DNA from: Cheilinus undulatus
Taxonomy: Eukaryota > Chordata > Actinopteri > Labriformes > Labridae
Reading direction: 5' to 3'
DNA: 64,000 nucleotides
NCBI RefSeq assembly: GCF_018320785.1
Contig: NC_054881.1
Location: 18,352,275 to 18,416,274 of the forward strand
Positions 1-11,160 of the stretch are shown here, piece after piece (the stretch's first letter is position 1; the number at the start of each line of letters is the position of its first letter). The position numbers were made by a program, and so were the translations under genes. Below the pieces are notes generated by a model. That model saw only the letters and a list, made by a program, of their open reading frames with translations. It had not been told where the DNA came from and ran no database searches.

Positions 1-3000
1 CGGGGTGCTGAATGGAATCCAAAATATGTAATAAAATAGACGTAACTGTGAAAAATAAGACGGACTCCAACTTCAGATTGATTCTGAGGAGGTCATGATA
101 GGTGGATTTCAGAGGCAGAAGGAAAATGTCATGTCTTGATCCGCTCTTAATAACTGAATGGCAACGCCTGGATATTGCTCTGCCAGGTAATACAAACCTC
201 CATGTTTTCATATGAAGCTGTGCTTTCAGGATTACAAGATGTTGCTCAAGGATTTGTTTTTCTGCTGCAGAATTCACTTAAAAAATGCACTATGGAAAGA
301 TGATCACTGCATGTTCGACATACATTTAACAACCAAATAAAAAACACACTTAGGCTGTTAATTTTATTTCTTTGTGTGCATTCCTGTTTAATTTATTATA
401 ACAAGCCAATTAAGAGCAATACAACACTTTTACAGCCCCACTAGAGTCCAAAATTCATTAAATATTAATCGAATATGATGAATGGATGAGTCCTTGCTTA
501 TAAAATTAGTGTAAAGATAGTAGTGGACACTTTATCAGGAAAATAAAGCCTTGACATACATTAGATAAGACATTATGAATTAGTCATTAAAGTTAAAGCA
601 TAATAGACGGTGGAGGAGAGTAGTTAAGCATGCAGTTCTTGTTGATTTTGACACGTTTAAGCTGCTGCAAGCACATTTCAGGTCTTTCCAGCATCTCAAA
701 TCTTTATCCTTTTGACATCTGATGTTTTTTGACAAATAATTCTTCAGAAGTTAAGTCTTTGTGTTTTTTTTTCTGTCTGAAGGTGTGGGATGTTTCTGCT
801 TGTTTGAAAGCTGTCAGTCGAACCCTTGTGTGGGCCAAACAACCATGTCAAGACGGCTTCAAAAGGTGGGTCTTTACAGATTCTGGCGCTGGCCCAAGAT
901 CTTTAGAAACATTATGGACATGGTTTGGGTGACCGGTATTGTTAAGCACCTTTACCCACTCTAGCACCTTAGGGTAATATTTTCAGACCACATTTTCAAA
1001 CTGTATCATTTCCCTACATTGATAAATGCAAACAATATTTAAAAAATGGCCAGTGCCAACATCCAGGTTGCATACTAGTAGGGTAGCACGCAGGTAGCTC
1101 TTCATTTGATACCAGATTGCCTTTGTGATTTTTCCCCCGAAAATGCCTTGCAGGTCAAATGAACCCTGCCCACTGGCTTGGCCGTCCAACAGCACTTGCT
1201 CTATTGTTGTGAAATAAACTTTGTTAATCGGAAAGTGTCTTTGAAGCAACACCAGCCAGGCATGATGCAACCAGCCTTTGTTTGCTGCTGGGATTTTGAC
1301 CACAAGATATTGTTACTAGAAAGCATTTATTTGTGCATCACACATGTTGGTCTGCTTGTAAATGCCTCAATGTAAACACACACCAAACTTAAGGTAATTT
1401 TCAATCAAGGGAACACACTATCCCATGATTTGGACCAGAACAAATCAACTATAGCTGTCTGTACATCTGAGCAGAAGTGGAGTTGAGTAGATTTTTCAGT
1501 CCATTTTGTGCTTTTATTCCCCCCCAAAGCAGAAATAGATTAATAAAACCTGAAGACAATCACATTTTACAAATCTGCATAATTCTGCATATTTTAGGCT
1601 GCTTTCATCCGCAGCTCTGATTCACACTTAATACGATGACAAACTCTGAATCATAAAGTTTTTGAGTGTTCTTTTTTTTTCTTCTTGTTCCAAAGTGAGC
1701 TGAAGAAGAGAAGGACCACCTGCAGACTTTCCACAAATTCAAACAGCTAGACAACAAACGCAGAGCCGGTTTGATGTTTCACTTAAAGTGATGGTAAGAC
1801 CAAATACAGTAACAACACTCACACACACCTGCTGCAGGATCAGGAGGGTCAGCATGGGGATACTAAAAATAGAAAAGGCATTAAAAAGGACATGAGTTGA
1901 GCTGAGTGGGAATTATAATGAACTACTGAACATCCATTCAGAAATTCCTGCAGCAAGAATTCTTGAAGGTGACTTTTTTGAGTTTGTATTAACTTAGTAC
2001 TTTTTATATGGACCTTTAACCTCTCCTCCTATATTAAATCTTCATAGAGACTATTTAAAGAGGTCTTTTCTTTTTAAAAGTTTATGTGCGGCCTCTTTTC
2101 AGCTGTTTTTTAAGCATGTTAACAAAAACCCCCTAAAAGAAATTTTTTAAGAAGTACAATGAGGGTTATTTTTGTCTCTGCTGGCTCTGTGATGCTGTGA
2201 TAGTTGGTATCGTAATTCCTCTGACAGCAGATCGCCCACGGTGCTGCTGCAGGGGAAACATGACTGAGCAGTTGAAGAGCGTATGGATGAAATTTAGTCC
2301 ACGCTCTTCACCTCCTCCTGTGTGCCGGCTGGTTTACAGACAAGTGCACTCTGAGCCGTCTCTCTGAGGAAACATACCAGGAGAACACACTGGACACACT
2401 GCACAATTTAAAGTGAATATGGGATTTTTTTATTTTTCTGTCTAGACAATATTTAAAACTTGTCATCAAGTCATGCTTTCTAGTTACTGTATTTTTTTCA
2501 TCTTTTCTCTATTTTTTCCTTTTTTTACCCAATCAGTTCTTTTTTCTTTTCTTTTAGTTTCTTTTTTTTACCGATCTATTATTTCTTGTACTGTCTTCCT
2601 TTCCCTTTTTAATCTTATTCTATCCTTTGTCTGTTGTGAAATGTCCAAATTTCTAACTAAGAATCCAAATATTTTGGAGGGAAAACCTAATGAGTCAGGA
2701 TTTTGGCAATGTGGAGGAAATTAATCAATATGGATATCTGTGTCTTTATATTAGAGATGCAAGGACATCACAGTTGTCAATGTTATCGCTTGCTTGTCGC
2801 TGGCTGGTTTATTATCAATGTTTAATGCATATTTTCATGCTAAATGCATGTACTACATTGTTTTCTAGTGTGGAGACTGAAGAGGACTGAGTTAGAGATT
2901 TAATTCTGATTCTGGGGTCACAATTCGATTCAAAATGGATTTATGATTCAAATGGATTCCCAATTCACACCACATCTCCTATTTCTTATAAAGAGGTGAT

Positions 3001-3074
3001 AATGTCAGCATCTGCTCCAGTCTTTTGTGCATTAATGGGTTGTAGATTATTAGTTGTCAGTCAAAAGTTAAACA
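1..3074. other. Intergenic DNA without a recognisable gene
   Basis: AT-rich sequence with only short chance reading frames and no splice-consistent chain of exons. A T-rich stretch lies at about 2473-2610. I see no RNA gene, promoter or clear transposon end here. Confidence 0.6.
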
Positions 3075-3274
3075 AAGGGCGCACAGATGGTTGAGTGGTT
3101 TAAGGTGCTACCCGTGTACGCGGGTGGCCCGGGTTGGAATTCTGCCCATGGCCCTTTACAGCATGTCTCTCCCGACTCTCTTCCCTTTTTCTATCCACAG
3201 TCTATCCACTGTCCTTCCTCTATCAAATTAAAGGCATGAAAAGGCCCAAAAAATAAATCTTAAAAAAAAAAAAA
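3075..3274 (+). repeat. tRNA-derived SINE
   Basis: The 5' part resembles a tRNA head: an A-box-like TGGTTGAGTGGTT near 3089, then a B-box-like GGGTTGGAATTC near 3131. A non-tRNA body rich in TCC follows and the copy ends in an A-rich tail at about 3262-3274. A second copy of the same family lies in the opposite orientation at about 29750-29930. I infer a fish tRNA-Leu/Ser-like SINE; the exact family name is not claimed. Confidence 0.65.
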
Positions 3275-4469
3275 ATGTTGAATAAAATGTGCTCTAGATA
3301 ATGCTTTTAGTATATTTGTAGCATTATTTGTGCAGTAACAGTAATTTGTGCTTAAATTGCAAAATGTTTCAGTATTAATAAAATGTGTGGGCTCAAGCAA
3401 GAAACTTATTCATCAAACAGCAGAAAAACGTGATCATAAATCTAAAGCCTTCATAGTAAACAATGCTGTGGGAGAGCAGGTGTTATGTTTTAACTGGTGA
3501 CTGTGTTAAGTGGTGACTCCTCAGCTGAAAATGTCAGCTGTTTTCGTAGTTACAACATAGTAAAATCACACAGCATTTTCTGTTATGTCTAATATCTGCT
3601 TAAAGATATGAATTTAATAAAAAACTAAACAAAGAGACTCTTTAAGCTTTTGATATTGGTGATTGACAGCTGAAAGCTGAGTGGACAGCTTCACAGCACT
3701 AATCCACACACCAGCCTTCAGCTTAAAAGGAAGCCAGTTAGAACATCTGTGCTATTTTACATAGGGATGCACAATATTATTGGCAGATATTTCTTTAAAA
3801 AGCGAACTATTGGTGTCGGCAGATATGAATATTTCTGCTCATAGCTACAACCAACATTTTTGTGATCAAATTCTGCTCGTACCAGCTGTGAATTTTAGCC
3901 GTACAAACAAATAAGTTAGAGAAATTTTAGGCTAGACCACCAAATCAATGTCAGATAGTGAAGCTGCTGTAGCCAGAATCCACAGGTGGAGGAAGACCCG
4001 CAGTTCTGAGCAGGGGACAAGCAAGGTGGAAATTTGACCACAGCTTCATCAAAGCAGCGTTCTTCCAGTGTACATGACAGCAGCAAGAGTTTTATAGAGA
4101 CATACAGCAGTTTCTTGTGTTGCTGCAGAGAATCTGCGTATGGAGGTAAAGGCTGCAAGTCCAAGCCGTAGATGGTGCTTTGAGCTCCACCTTGACCACA
4201 TGTTGCAGGTGGAGGTGACTGTAGAGTAATGGCAGAGGTTCAAGCTGGAGGTTTGTCTGGATTGGTGTTGAATTTTGCAGGAGGAAGAGGTTACTTTCAG
4301 ATGTTGACAGTTGAGATGAAAGCAGTAGACTCTTGGCAGAGGATGCAAATGGAGGCTTGGGCTGTACATCTGCCAGAGTCTTCAGGTGGAGGCTTCAAGT
4401 TGTAAGAGGAGGCTTTTGCTCTTTACCAGACCTGCAGGTGGTGTCATGGTGCCTCACCTGTCTCCAAGG
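3275..4469. other. Intergenic DNA
   Basis: No gene seen. Around 3765-3840 there is a stretch resembling a dispersed fish repeat. The motif CAGGTGGAGG recurs at about 3983, 4206 and 4383, giving a weakly repetitive, GC-richer block, but the spacing is irregular and no open frame looks constrained. Confidence 0.5.
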
Positions 4470-5145
4470 GTTGCTGTAAACACTGAGATCTACATGGGAC
4501 TGAATTTTGGAATTAGACTGTTAGAATGTTTTTTACCCTTTTCCTGGCTTGGTTTGATTTGGGCGGGCTAAATATGTGGGCTCATGATGTCACGATCCCA
4601 CAGTAGGGGATGACCCCGCCCATCTAACACTACATTACAGTACAAACAACACAGAGCAGTTCATCTCACTACAGTCTGTTGTTAGCTGACGCCACTGCTG
4701 TTATAGAAAGTTAAGTCAGTTAAATGCTGTTTTTTGTTCATTGTGAGGTAGATTTGCCAGATCTATCAGTTCCAGTGGCCTAGGGGTCATTTAAAGTGTC
4801 ATAACAGTGAGATTAGAGCCAGAGAAGGGACTTTGTCTCTTCTCTGGCTCAGAGCTAGGCAGCCTTACTCTGATCATAAGGTCAACATTCAGATTGTAGC
4901 ATTTTTTTAAATTTAAGAGGATCATATTTCTCCTGAGTGGGAGTTGCTTCAGCTTATTCAATAGACACGCTCACACCATCCTGGAGCAGATTTTACTGCC
5001 TTATTTTTCATGATTTTGAAGCTTAATTTATAAACTTACAGATGTTTTATTTGACTGAAATTTGATTAAGGGGTTCATAACACAGTACCCTGCCATGTAA
5101 CAAACCCAAATACATATTCATTTTCACTTTACAGGGTCTTTAATT
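4470..5145. mobile_element. Decayed non-autonomous DNA element (copy 1)
   Basis: This stretch aligns by eye, in the same orientation, with 59511-60119. Shared landmarks are 'CTGAGATCTA' near the left end, 'GAGGATCATATTTCTC', 'CACACCATCCT.GAGCAGATTTTACTG' and the right end 'CACTTTACAGGG'. Copy 2 shows terminal inverted repeats, so I class both as an inverted-repeat DNA transposon family. The left end of this copy is degraded. Confidence 0.55.
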
Positions 5146-5534
5146 GATTTTCTCCACTCCAGGAGACTCCTGCTTCCAGTGTTCCAGAGATTCCTGCTTT
5201 TAGTGTTCCAGGGTCTCTTGTTCATCCCCTCTCTGTCATTGTTTTCTTTATCCCGAGTGTGTTTCCTGTTTCCAGTTTTGGATAAGTTTAGTTGTATTTT
5301 GCCTCTTTGAGTTATCAAACCTTTTCGCACCTGTGCCTTTGGTTTTGGGTCCTCGTTTGTGTTTCACTGTTACGTAATCATCTCAGGTGGATGTGGTAGC
5401 AGCAGGTTACTGGCAGAAGTCTTCACATATGTACAGAGGCAGTTTTTGTCCTGGTTGTAAGGGGGGTTAAAACCCCGCTTTGAAAAACAGGATTTATTTA
5501 CATATTTACAAATTTACAGTTGAACTGTTTGAGT

Positions 5535-7846
5535 TCACTGCTTGGCTCTCTTTGCTGGAGGCCTCCCAGGCTCTGGTTCATCTAAGGTGTCCACATCGCG
5601 CTGGGGAGGATAGACTCCGCTCTCGCCAAACACAGTCTCAAAATGCACACGACCGTCTTCATCAACTGTCTCTTTAAAAGACGGACGGTCCAAGCGATCC
5701 CAGAGCTTCTGTTTGAGACAACGTCCCAGCCCCAAGCTGTAAGGACGAGGTCTGCCGCTTGGAAGTCTGTGAGAAGAACAACACAAAAATTAAATCCAAG
5801 ACACATGAGATGAAACTAGATTGATAATAGATGTAGAAAGTGATCAATTTGTCCTGACAAACATACTTTAGTGCTTGGTCTACCACGTCATGGTATATGC
5901 ACTGGTACTCCTCCATTGGACGTCCGCAGATCATTAGATCCTCGTCATGCTGCAGTGGAGCAGGGGAGGGACGGGGTCTCAGGGCCTCACGGCAGACTTG
6001 GGGCAGCTCATCAGGTAGGATTGCAGAGCTTGGCCATGGGTTCTGACCTTCAGCACAAGATTTGGAAGGAGGGCATGCAGAGGTCCTCTTCCTCTCCCTG
6101 GAGAAAGTGGGAGGAGGGATTGAAGATGTCCTCTTCTTAGATGAAGTGGAACGAGGGACTGCAGAAGTCTTCTTCCCCTTCCTGGATAAAGTCCTGTTCC
6201 TCCTCTGAGATGAAGTGGAACGAGGGACTGCAGAAGTCTTCTTCCCCTTCCTGGATAAAGTCCTGTTCCTCTTCTGAGATGAAGTGGAATGAGGGACTGT
6301 AGAAGTCCTCCTCCTCTTAGGTGAAGTGGAACGCAGGACTACAGAGGTCCTCCTTCTCTTCTTAGATGAAGTGGGAGGATGAGCAGAGTGCTGCTGTTAG
6401 GGTTCAAACATAAGGAAGGAGAGAACAAAGAGAGGAGGTCAGGATATAGTCAGCTTTCTAAAAACAAGAGGAAAATCTGCATAGGACCACTTTGTCACAG
6501 GAAAACCTCTCTCCACTTAAATTTTTATCTATCTTATAGAAAACTAGCGGTATGGCCTTTAGAGTGATATAGGTCTTAAACAGGGATGGACAACTTTGGT
6601 CATGGAGAGGTCCACAGTGGTTTTAAGTCTCACTTCCAGAGAGCCACATTGTTGCAAATTTTTTATGACTGCACTTTCTAAAAGCTTGTCTGAAACATCA
6701 AATATAAATCTATCATCAGAGTTTATCCTGTTATACCACTATGGTTTTGTGACCTCAAAAGTAATACTTGATTTTCTGATCCAATATTAAGTCATAGTCA
6801 ACTTAAGCTCAATGTTCAATGCTCTACAGGCTTTTAGAGTGGGCCTTTACTTTACTCTATCCTAGAAATATTTCTACTGTTAGTGTAACGTTGTCTGTTT
6901 TTGTGCATGGTGATGCAGTGGCAACCCAGTTTGACATCCTTTATGTCAGATTTGGTCTCAGTTTCTTCATGTTTGTAATTTATTAATATTTGAAATTAAC
7001 TTGTGGGCCACAGTGAATGATGTGGATTACTGGGGACATTTTTGTGATGTTTTGTTTTCCAGAACTTGAAAAAGACAGTTTACCTCATTGTCACTGCAGC
7101 ATATACACTTCTTGTGTGCTCTGCTCTTTCTGTCGCTCTGTGCGCGGCGTGCAGAGATTCTCCCTGGACGACTGCGGCAATGGCTTATGGGCTCATCGCT
7201 CTGCAACAACACACATGCATGTTAGAATTTGCAACATTCAGATATGAGGAAGGTTTTCAAAGTGGAAAAGGGAATTTTTGGTTAAAATGTCCCCTTGCTA
7301 CTTAGAAATCTCTGTTAACAATGAAGTCATCACTCATATTTTAGTGTGGCTGTTGTGTCATATATGTGACTTGGGTTTATAACAGTTTTTATTTGATGAA
7401 AGTTGTTTAAGCAGTAATCGCATTTCCCTTATGAGATTGTCTTTTACATACATTTACAAATGACCATTGTGTGTCCCATATTGCTGAATTATTCTAAACG
7501 TTTCTTTATAAATGTGATTGTGTTTATTGAGTGTTGAGTTAAACAGCAAATACTGATATAATATAAAGTTTGGAGTAACTTAAATGGGCTTAAAATAAAA
7601 AAAAATATAGATAAAACTAAAGATGAAACATGTCTTTAACATACATTTTTAAATGATTATTGTATGAAAAAATAGCAGATTCATTTTTGCAAGATTGCAA
7701 TATTTTTTATAATTACTTAATAACTTTACTTTTCTCAAATATTGATTTAATGTTCCTCAGACTGATGTGAAAATTATTACTTAAAATGTGACGACGCGAA
7801 TCTTAACTGATGTCGTCCAGGTGATCATAAATCTTACGTTTTCCAT
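5535..7846 (-). CDS. Unrecognised four-exon gene, basic repeat-containing protein (294 aa)
   Basis: I do not recognise the product. Coding exons on the minus strand are 7846-7838 (ATG GAA AAC), 7200-7084, 6393-5867 and 5766-5535, stop at 5537-5535. All junctions fit GT-AG (donors GTAAGA, GTAAAC, GTATGT) and the phases (0, 0, 2) join into one open frame of 885 nt. Residues 4-42 are basic and contain a CICC motif. Residues about 43-135 are a Lys/Arg/Ser/Thr-rich tandem repeat. The last ~110 residues look globular: a stretch from MEEYQCIYHDVVDQALK across the last intron into GRPRPYSLGLG, then an acidic/aromatic segment, ending in a basic PPAKRAKQ that could be a nuclear signal. No signal peptide or membrane segment is visible. 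The acceptor of exon 3 is a CAGCAG tandem, so one Gln may be optional. A nuclear or nucleic-acid-linked role is only a guess from charge. Confidence 0.7.
6129..6356 (-). repeat. Coding tandem repeat, 69-bp unit
   Basis: Within exon 3 of the unrecognised gene, a 69-bp (23-codon) unit with core STSSQ-RRNRTLSRKGKKTSAV is present in two near-identical copies, flanked by shorter, degenerate STS.KRRRTS units. The repeats keep the reading frame, so copy-number change would lengthen or shorten the protein without a frameshift. Confidence 0.8.
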
Positions 7847-8210
7847 GACAGAAGTTGTCGTTCGTCTTTGTTTATCTCTAGTTTTTTTCCTCGCAGGGAA
7901 GTCAAGATTTCGAAATTTGTCGAAATATCTCTGAGATTAACTCGCGTGGCACTTTCCGCGTCTGCTCGTCTGTGTGCTTTTGTGTAGAAGCGTAACTTTT
8001 TAATTCTAACCAACATCAAAGCCACGGAATCCACGCGCGTTCCCTCATGACGTGACCACAAGTGTTCGATAGTCACGTGTTTAGAGCCCACTCTTTGAGA
8101 CTTTGGAACGTTAATGAAGAAGGCCCACTCATCTAGTTGGATCCATGTGTCTTTAAATGGAGAGATGCTGTGCGCATACGCACGGCAGGTGGACAGCACC
8201 AGTGTTTACT
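7840..8210 (-). promoter_or_regulatory. CpG-rich 5' flank of the unrecognised gene
   Basis: CpG dinucleotides are clearly denser here than in flanking DNA. Motifs visible are an E-box CACGTG at 8074-8079 and a CRE-like TGACGTGA at 8048-8055. The region lies directly upstream of the ATG at 7846 and is read as promoter plus 5' leader. No TATA box or start site could be fixed. Confidence 0.45.
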
Positions 8211-8394
8211 AACCCTCAGATCTCGACCTAAAACACTAATGGTAGCCTGTTTGAGGGTCCAACTTCATTCATGTTCATTTGATTTTTAAATATTAGACAT
8301 TAGAACATCTGACAGAGCAAATCTCATTAGTAAAGGATCATGTGAGCTGATTGGATTTTCTAATTCTAATAGAATTATAACTCATTTACAAGAA

Positions 8395-8625
8395 AATAAC
8401 ATCTTATTGAATATCAATATGGATTGAGAAAGGAACCCTCTACCTATATGGCACTTTCACAGCTATTAGACAAGATACAGGCAGCTCTAAATCAGATAAA
8501 TATGCACTTAGCTTTTTTTTAGATTTGTCTAAAGCTTTTGACACAGTTAATCATGAAATTGGTTTGTTATATTACAATACTACAATACTAGGAAAATTAA
8601 TTCAAATTTGGATGAAAATTCCAAT
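8395..8625 (+). mobile_element. LINE reverse-transcriptase fragment
   Basis: Plus-strand translation contains, with minor frame slips, a non-LTR reverse transcriptase core: QYGLRK followed by FLDLSKAFDTVNHEI. The Asp of the LDLSKAFDTV motif is the first catalytic aspartate of this family. Only about 230 bp survive, so this is a dead 5'-truncated copy. Confidence 0.7.
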
Positions 8626-8689
8626 ACATCCCATCCCAATTCTCAAATCACAGAAATCACAACTAACCCACTAACCTGAAAAAAATGTG

Positions 8690-9179
8690 TCAAAACCGTT
8701 TCTTACTATTTTGTGCAATAGGGGTGTTAAAACTTGAAATTCTTAAGTTCTAGAAGTTGGTAATTAATGGGGACATTTTTTCTAAGATGTTTTTTACTTT
8801 AAAGTGATACATTTACAAAAACCACAAGGTAGAATTATAAAAAAGTATATAAAGTCAAAAATCCAGCCACTTTTTCCAGTTAGGTTTCTTGTAAATCTTT
8901 GACTGTCCACTGTTGTAAATGGACAATTTTAAAAACTTGAAAGTTTCAAAATTTAAGACTCTAAATTCAAAAAACAAAACTCCCTCAAAAATTTTTTTCC
9001 TTGTAAATTTCTAACTTTTTAAAGTTTAAAAGTCCGAGTTTGTTTTCACATACATATACGACTTAACCATCAAAAAATATTTTTTTCCCCATAATGTTGA
9101 CTCTTTGCTAAAAGACTTACAGAATCTCTTTTTTTCATCTTTTAGTTTGGTCCTTACACATCATTGTACATTATGTATG
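8690..9179. repeat. Degenerate dispersed repeat fragment
   Basis: AT-rich sequence with phrases (for example CATTGTACATTATGT near 9162) also found in the repeats at 31.2-33.1 kb. It probably derives from the same inverted-repeat element. Ends cannot be fixed. Confidence 0.4.
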
Positions 9180-10146
9180 TACAGTAGGTATGGAAAGTAT
9201 TCAGACCCCCTTACATTTTTCACTCCTTGTTAATTTGCTGCCATTTACTATATCATTTAAGTTAATTTTTTCCCCGTTATTGTGCACACAGAAAAACACA
9301 GAGCTGTAGACATTTTTTGCAAATTTATTAAAAAATAAAAACTGAAATATCACATGACCAAAAGTATTCAGACCCTTTGCTGTGACACTCTTATATTTAA
9401 CTCAGGTGCTGTCCATTTCTTCTGATCATCCTGGAGATGGTTCTGCACCTTTATTGGAGTCCAGCTGTGTTTAAATTGATTGGAATTAATTAGGAAAGGC
9501 ACACACCTGTCTATATAAGACCTTACAGCTCAAAGAGCAAATGAGAATCATGAGGTCGAAAGGAACTGCCTGAAGAGCTCAGCGACAGACAGAACTCTTC
9601 CTAGAGCTGGTCGTCCGGCCTTGGTGAGAGAGGTAAAGAAGAACCCGAGGATCACTGTGGCTGAGCTCCAGCGATGCAGTGGGGTGATGGGAGAAAGTTC
9701 TAGAAAGTCAGCCATCACTGCAGCCCTCCACCAATCAGACCTTCATGGCAGAGTGGCCTGATGGAAGCCTCTCCTCAGTGCTAGACACATGAACGTCAGC
9801 ATAGAGTTTGCCAGAAATCACATGAAGGACGCCCAGACTATGAGGAATAAGGTTCTATGGTCTGATGAGAACATGAACTTTTTAGCCTTAATTCTAAGCA
9901 GTATGTGTGGAGAAAACCAGGCACCTCTCATCACCTGCCCAATACAATCCCAACAATGAAGCATGGTGGTGGCAGCATCATGCTGTGGGGGTGTTTATCA
10001 GCTTCAGGGACAGGATGACTGGTTGCAATTGAAGGAAAGATGAATGTGGCCAAGTAAAGAGATATCCTGAAAGAAAATCTTTTTCAGAGTGCTGACTGGG
10101 CCTCCATCAACGTAAGGGGGTCTGAATACTTTACGTACCCGCTGTA
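9180..10146 (+). mobile_element. Tc1-like transposon with degraded transposase
   Basis: Inverted ends beginning TACAGTAGGTATGGAAAGTA on the left and, read from the right, TACAGCGGGTACGTAAAGTA, followed in both by TTCAGACCCCCTTA. Ends abut TA, the usual Tc1/mariner target. Plus-strand frames carry remnants of a Tc1 transposase, including [19 protein letters not shown] near 9938-10000, but with multiple stops. The copy is short, so internally deleted and not self-mobile. Confidence 0.85.
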
Positions 10147-10853
10147 GTTGGTGTGTCAGCTTCAAGATAAAGTTATTGTTACTGTGGCTGTGTGAGGAAT
10201 AGTCACTATAAGCAGTCTTTTTGTAAAACTGTGAGCCAAACAAATAAAGAATCAAAAGTACAGCCTTCCTTTGTCCGGTGTAGCTGCCAGCTGTGGGCCC
10301 CTCACACACACCTCTGTAGTCCTCTGTCTCTGCAGGCCTTTGATCAGGTAATTGCCCCTTCGGCCCAGGAGTTTGCATCCCCCATATGTCACCATGGTGA
10401 CCACCTCTTCAGCATCCATCTGGGTGCTCCCGTCACGGCCTTTTAAGACGGACTTGTACGTTTTTAGGCAGTAAGTGATGGAAGATGAGGGCAGAGGGGC
10501 ATAAAAGAAGCAGGCCCACCACTTCACAGCAACCTTTTTATGACGGCTTGTGTTTGACGAGTTTCTTTTATTGTCCAGTCTCTGATCTCACTCCCTCATA
10601 ATTTAAGACACTGTCTATGTCAACGTCAGAAATGATCCCATTTACTTTTTATCTTTGTTACCTACCTATCCTTAAGTACACAAATAATATGCATCTTATG
10701 AGAGGAACAGTACAGATGAAGCTTTAGGGAACAAAAATCCTGTTTGATGACAGTTTCAACAAACTATAACCTATATTATTATATTTTCCTCAGAGCTGTG
10801 GTTTTCATCTGGTGAGTTGGGACCCAACAGTGGGTCATGAATCCCTTTCCATT
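10147..10853. other. Intergenic DNA with one orphan open frame
   Basis: No supported gene. On the minus strand 10527-10252 is open for 91 codons and includes a stretch around GGCKLLGRRGNYLIKG that looks less random than usual, but I find no splice partners or recognised family. Confidence 0.4.
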
Positions 10854-10855
10854 GT

Positions 10856-10951
10856 GTCCATCCATCCATCCATCCATCCGTACGTCCGTCCATCCATCCG
10901 TCCGTCCATCTGTCCGTCCATCCATCCATCCTTCCGTCCATCCATCCATCT
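10856..10951. repeat. (TCCA/TCCG)n tetranucleotide repeat
   Basis: About 24 units of TCCA with TCCG, TCTG and TTCC variants. Both strands are open by chance because the unit lacks stop codons in several frames. Confidence 0.9.
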
Positions 10952-11054
10952 TCTTCATTACCATTTGTCTGCAGTTTCAACCCACAGAAGTCTTGGTGTG
11001 CCAGTTTAACTGGTGTCGGATTAAATGGTGTCCAGTCAAATGCTCTTCTTTTCA

Positions 11055-11160
11055 GGGCTGTTGTGGTAGAGTTGGTAGTCCCTCAGAAAGGAAGGTCAGA
11101 GGTCAGATCCCCAGCATTCACATGTTGATTTGTCCTTGGGCGAGACACTTAGTGTGTGAA
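11055..11160 (+). repeat. SINE-like repeat fragment
   Basis: A tRNA-like B-box phrase GGTCAGATCCCC near 11100 is followed by TGTCCTTGGGCGAGACACTT, a phrase common in fish short interspersed repeats. The A-box portion is weak (GTGGTAGAGTTGG). Confidence 0.5.

Noticed and set aside
4049-4369. 106-codon minus-strand open frame
   Set aside because: Composition follows the plus-strand CAGGTGGAGG-like repeats; no start context, splice partners or recognisable domain.
7834-8199. 121-codon minus-strand frame as exon 1 of the unknown gene
   Set aside because: Its splice phase at the GTAAGA donor would enter exon 2 in a frame with an early stop; the ATG GAA AAC frame fits instead.
10771-11009. Open frames over the TCCA/TCCG tract on both strands
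   Set aside because: Stop-free because of the tetranucleotide repeat; products are only Ser-Ile-His-Pro or Asp-Gly-Trp-Met runs.
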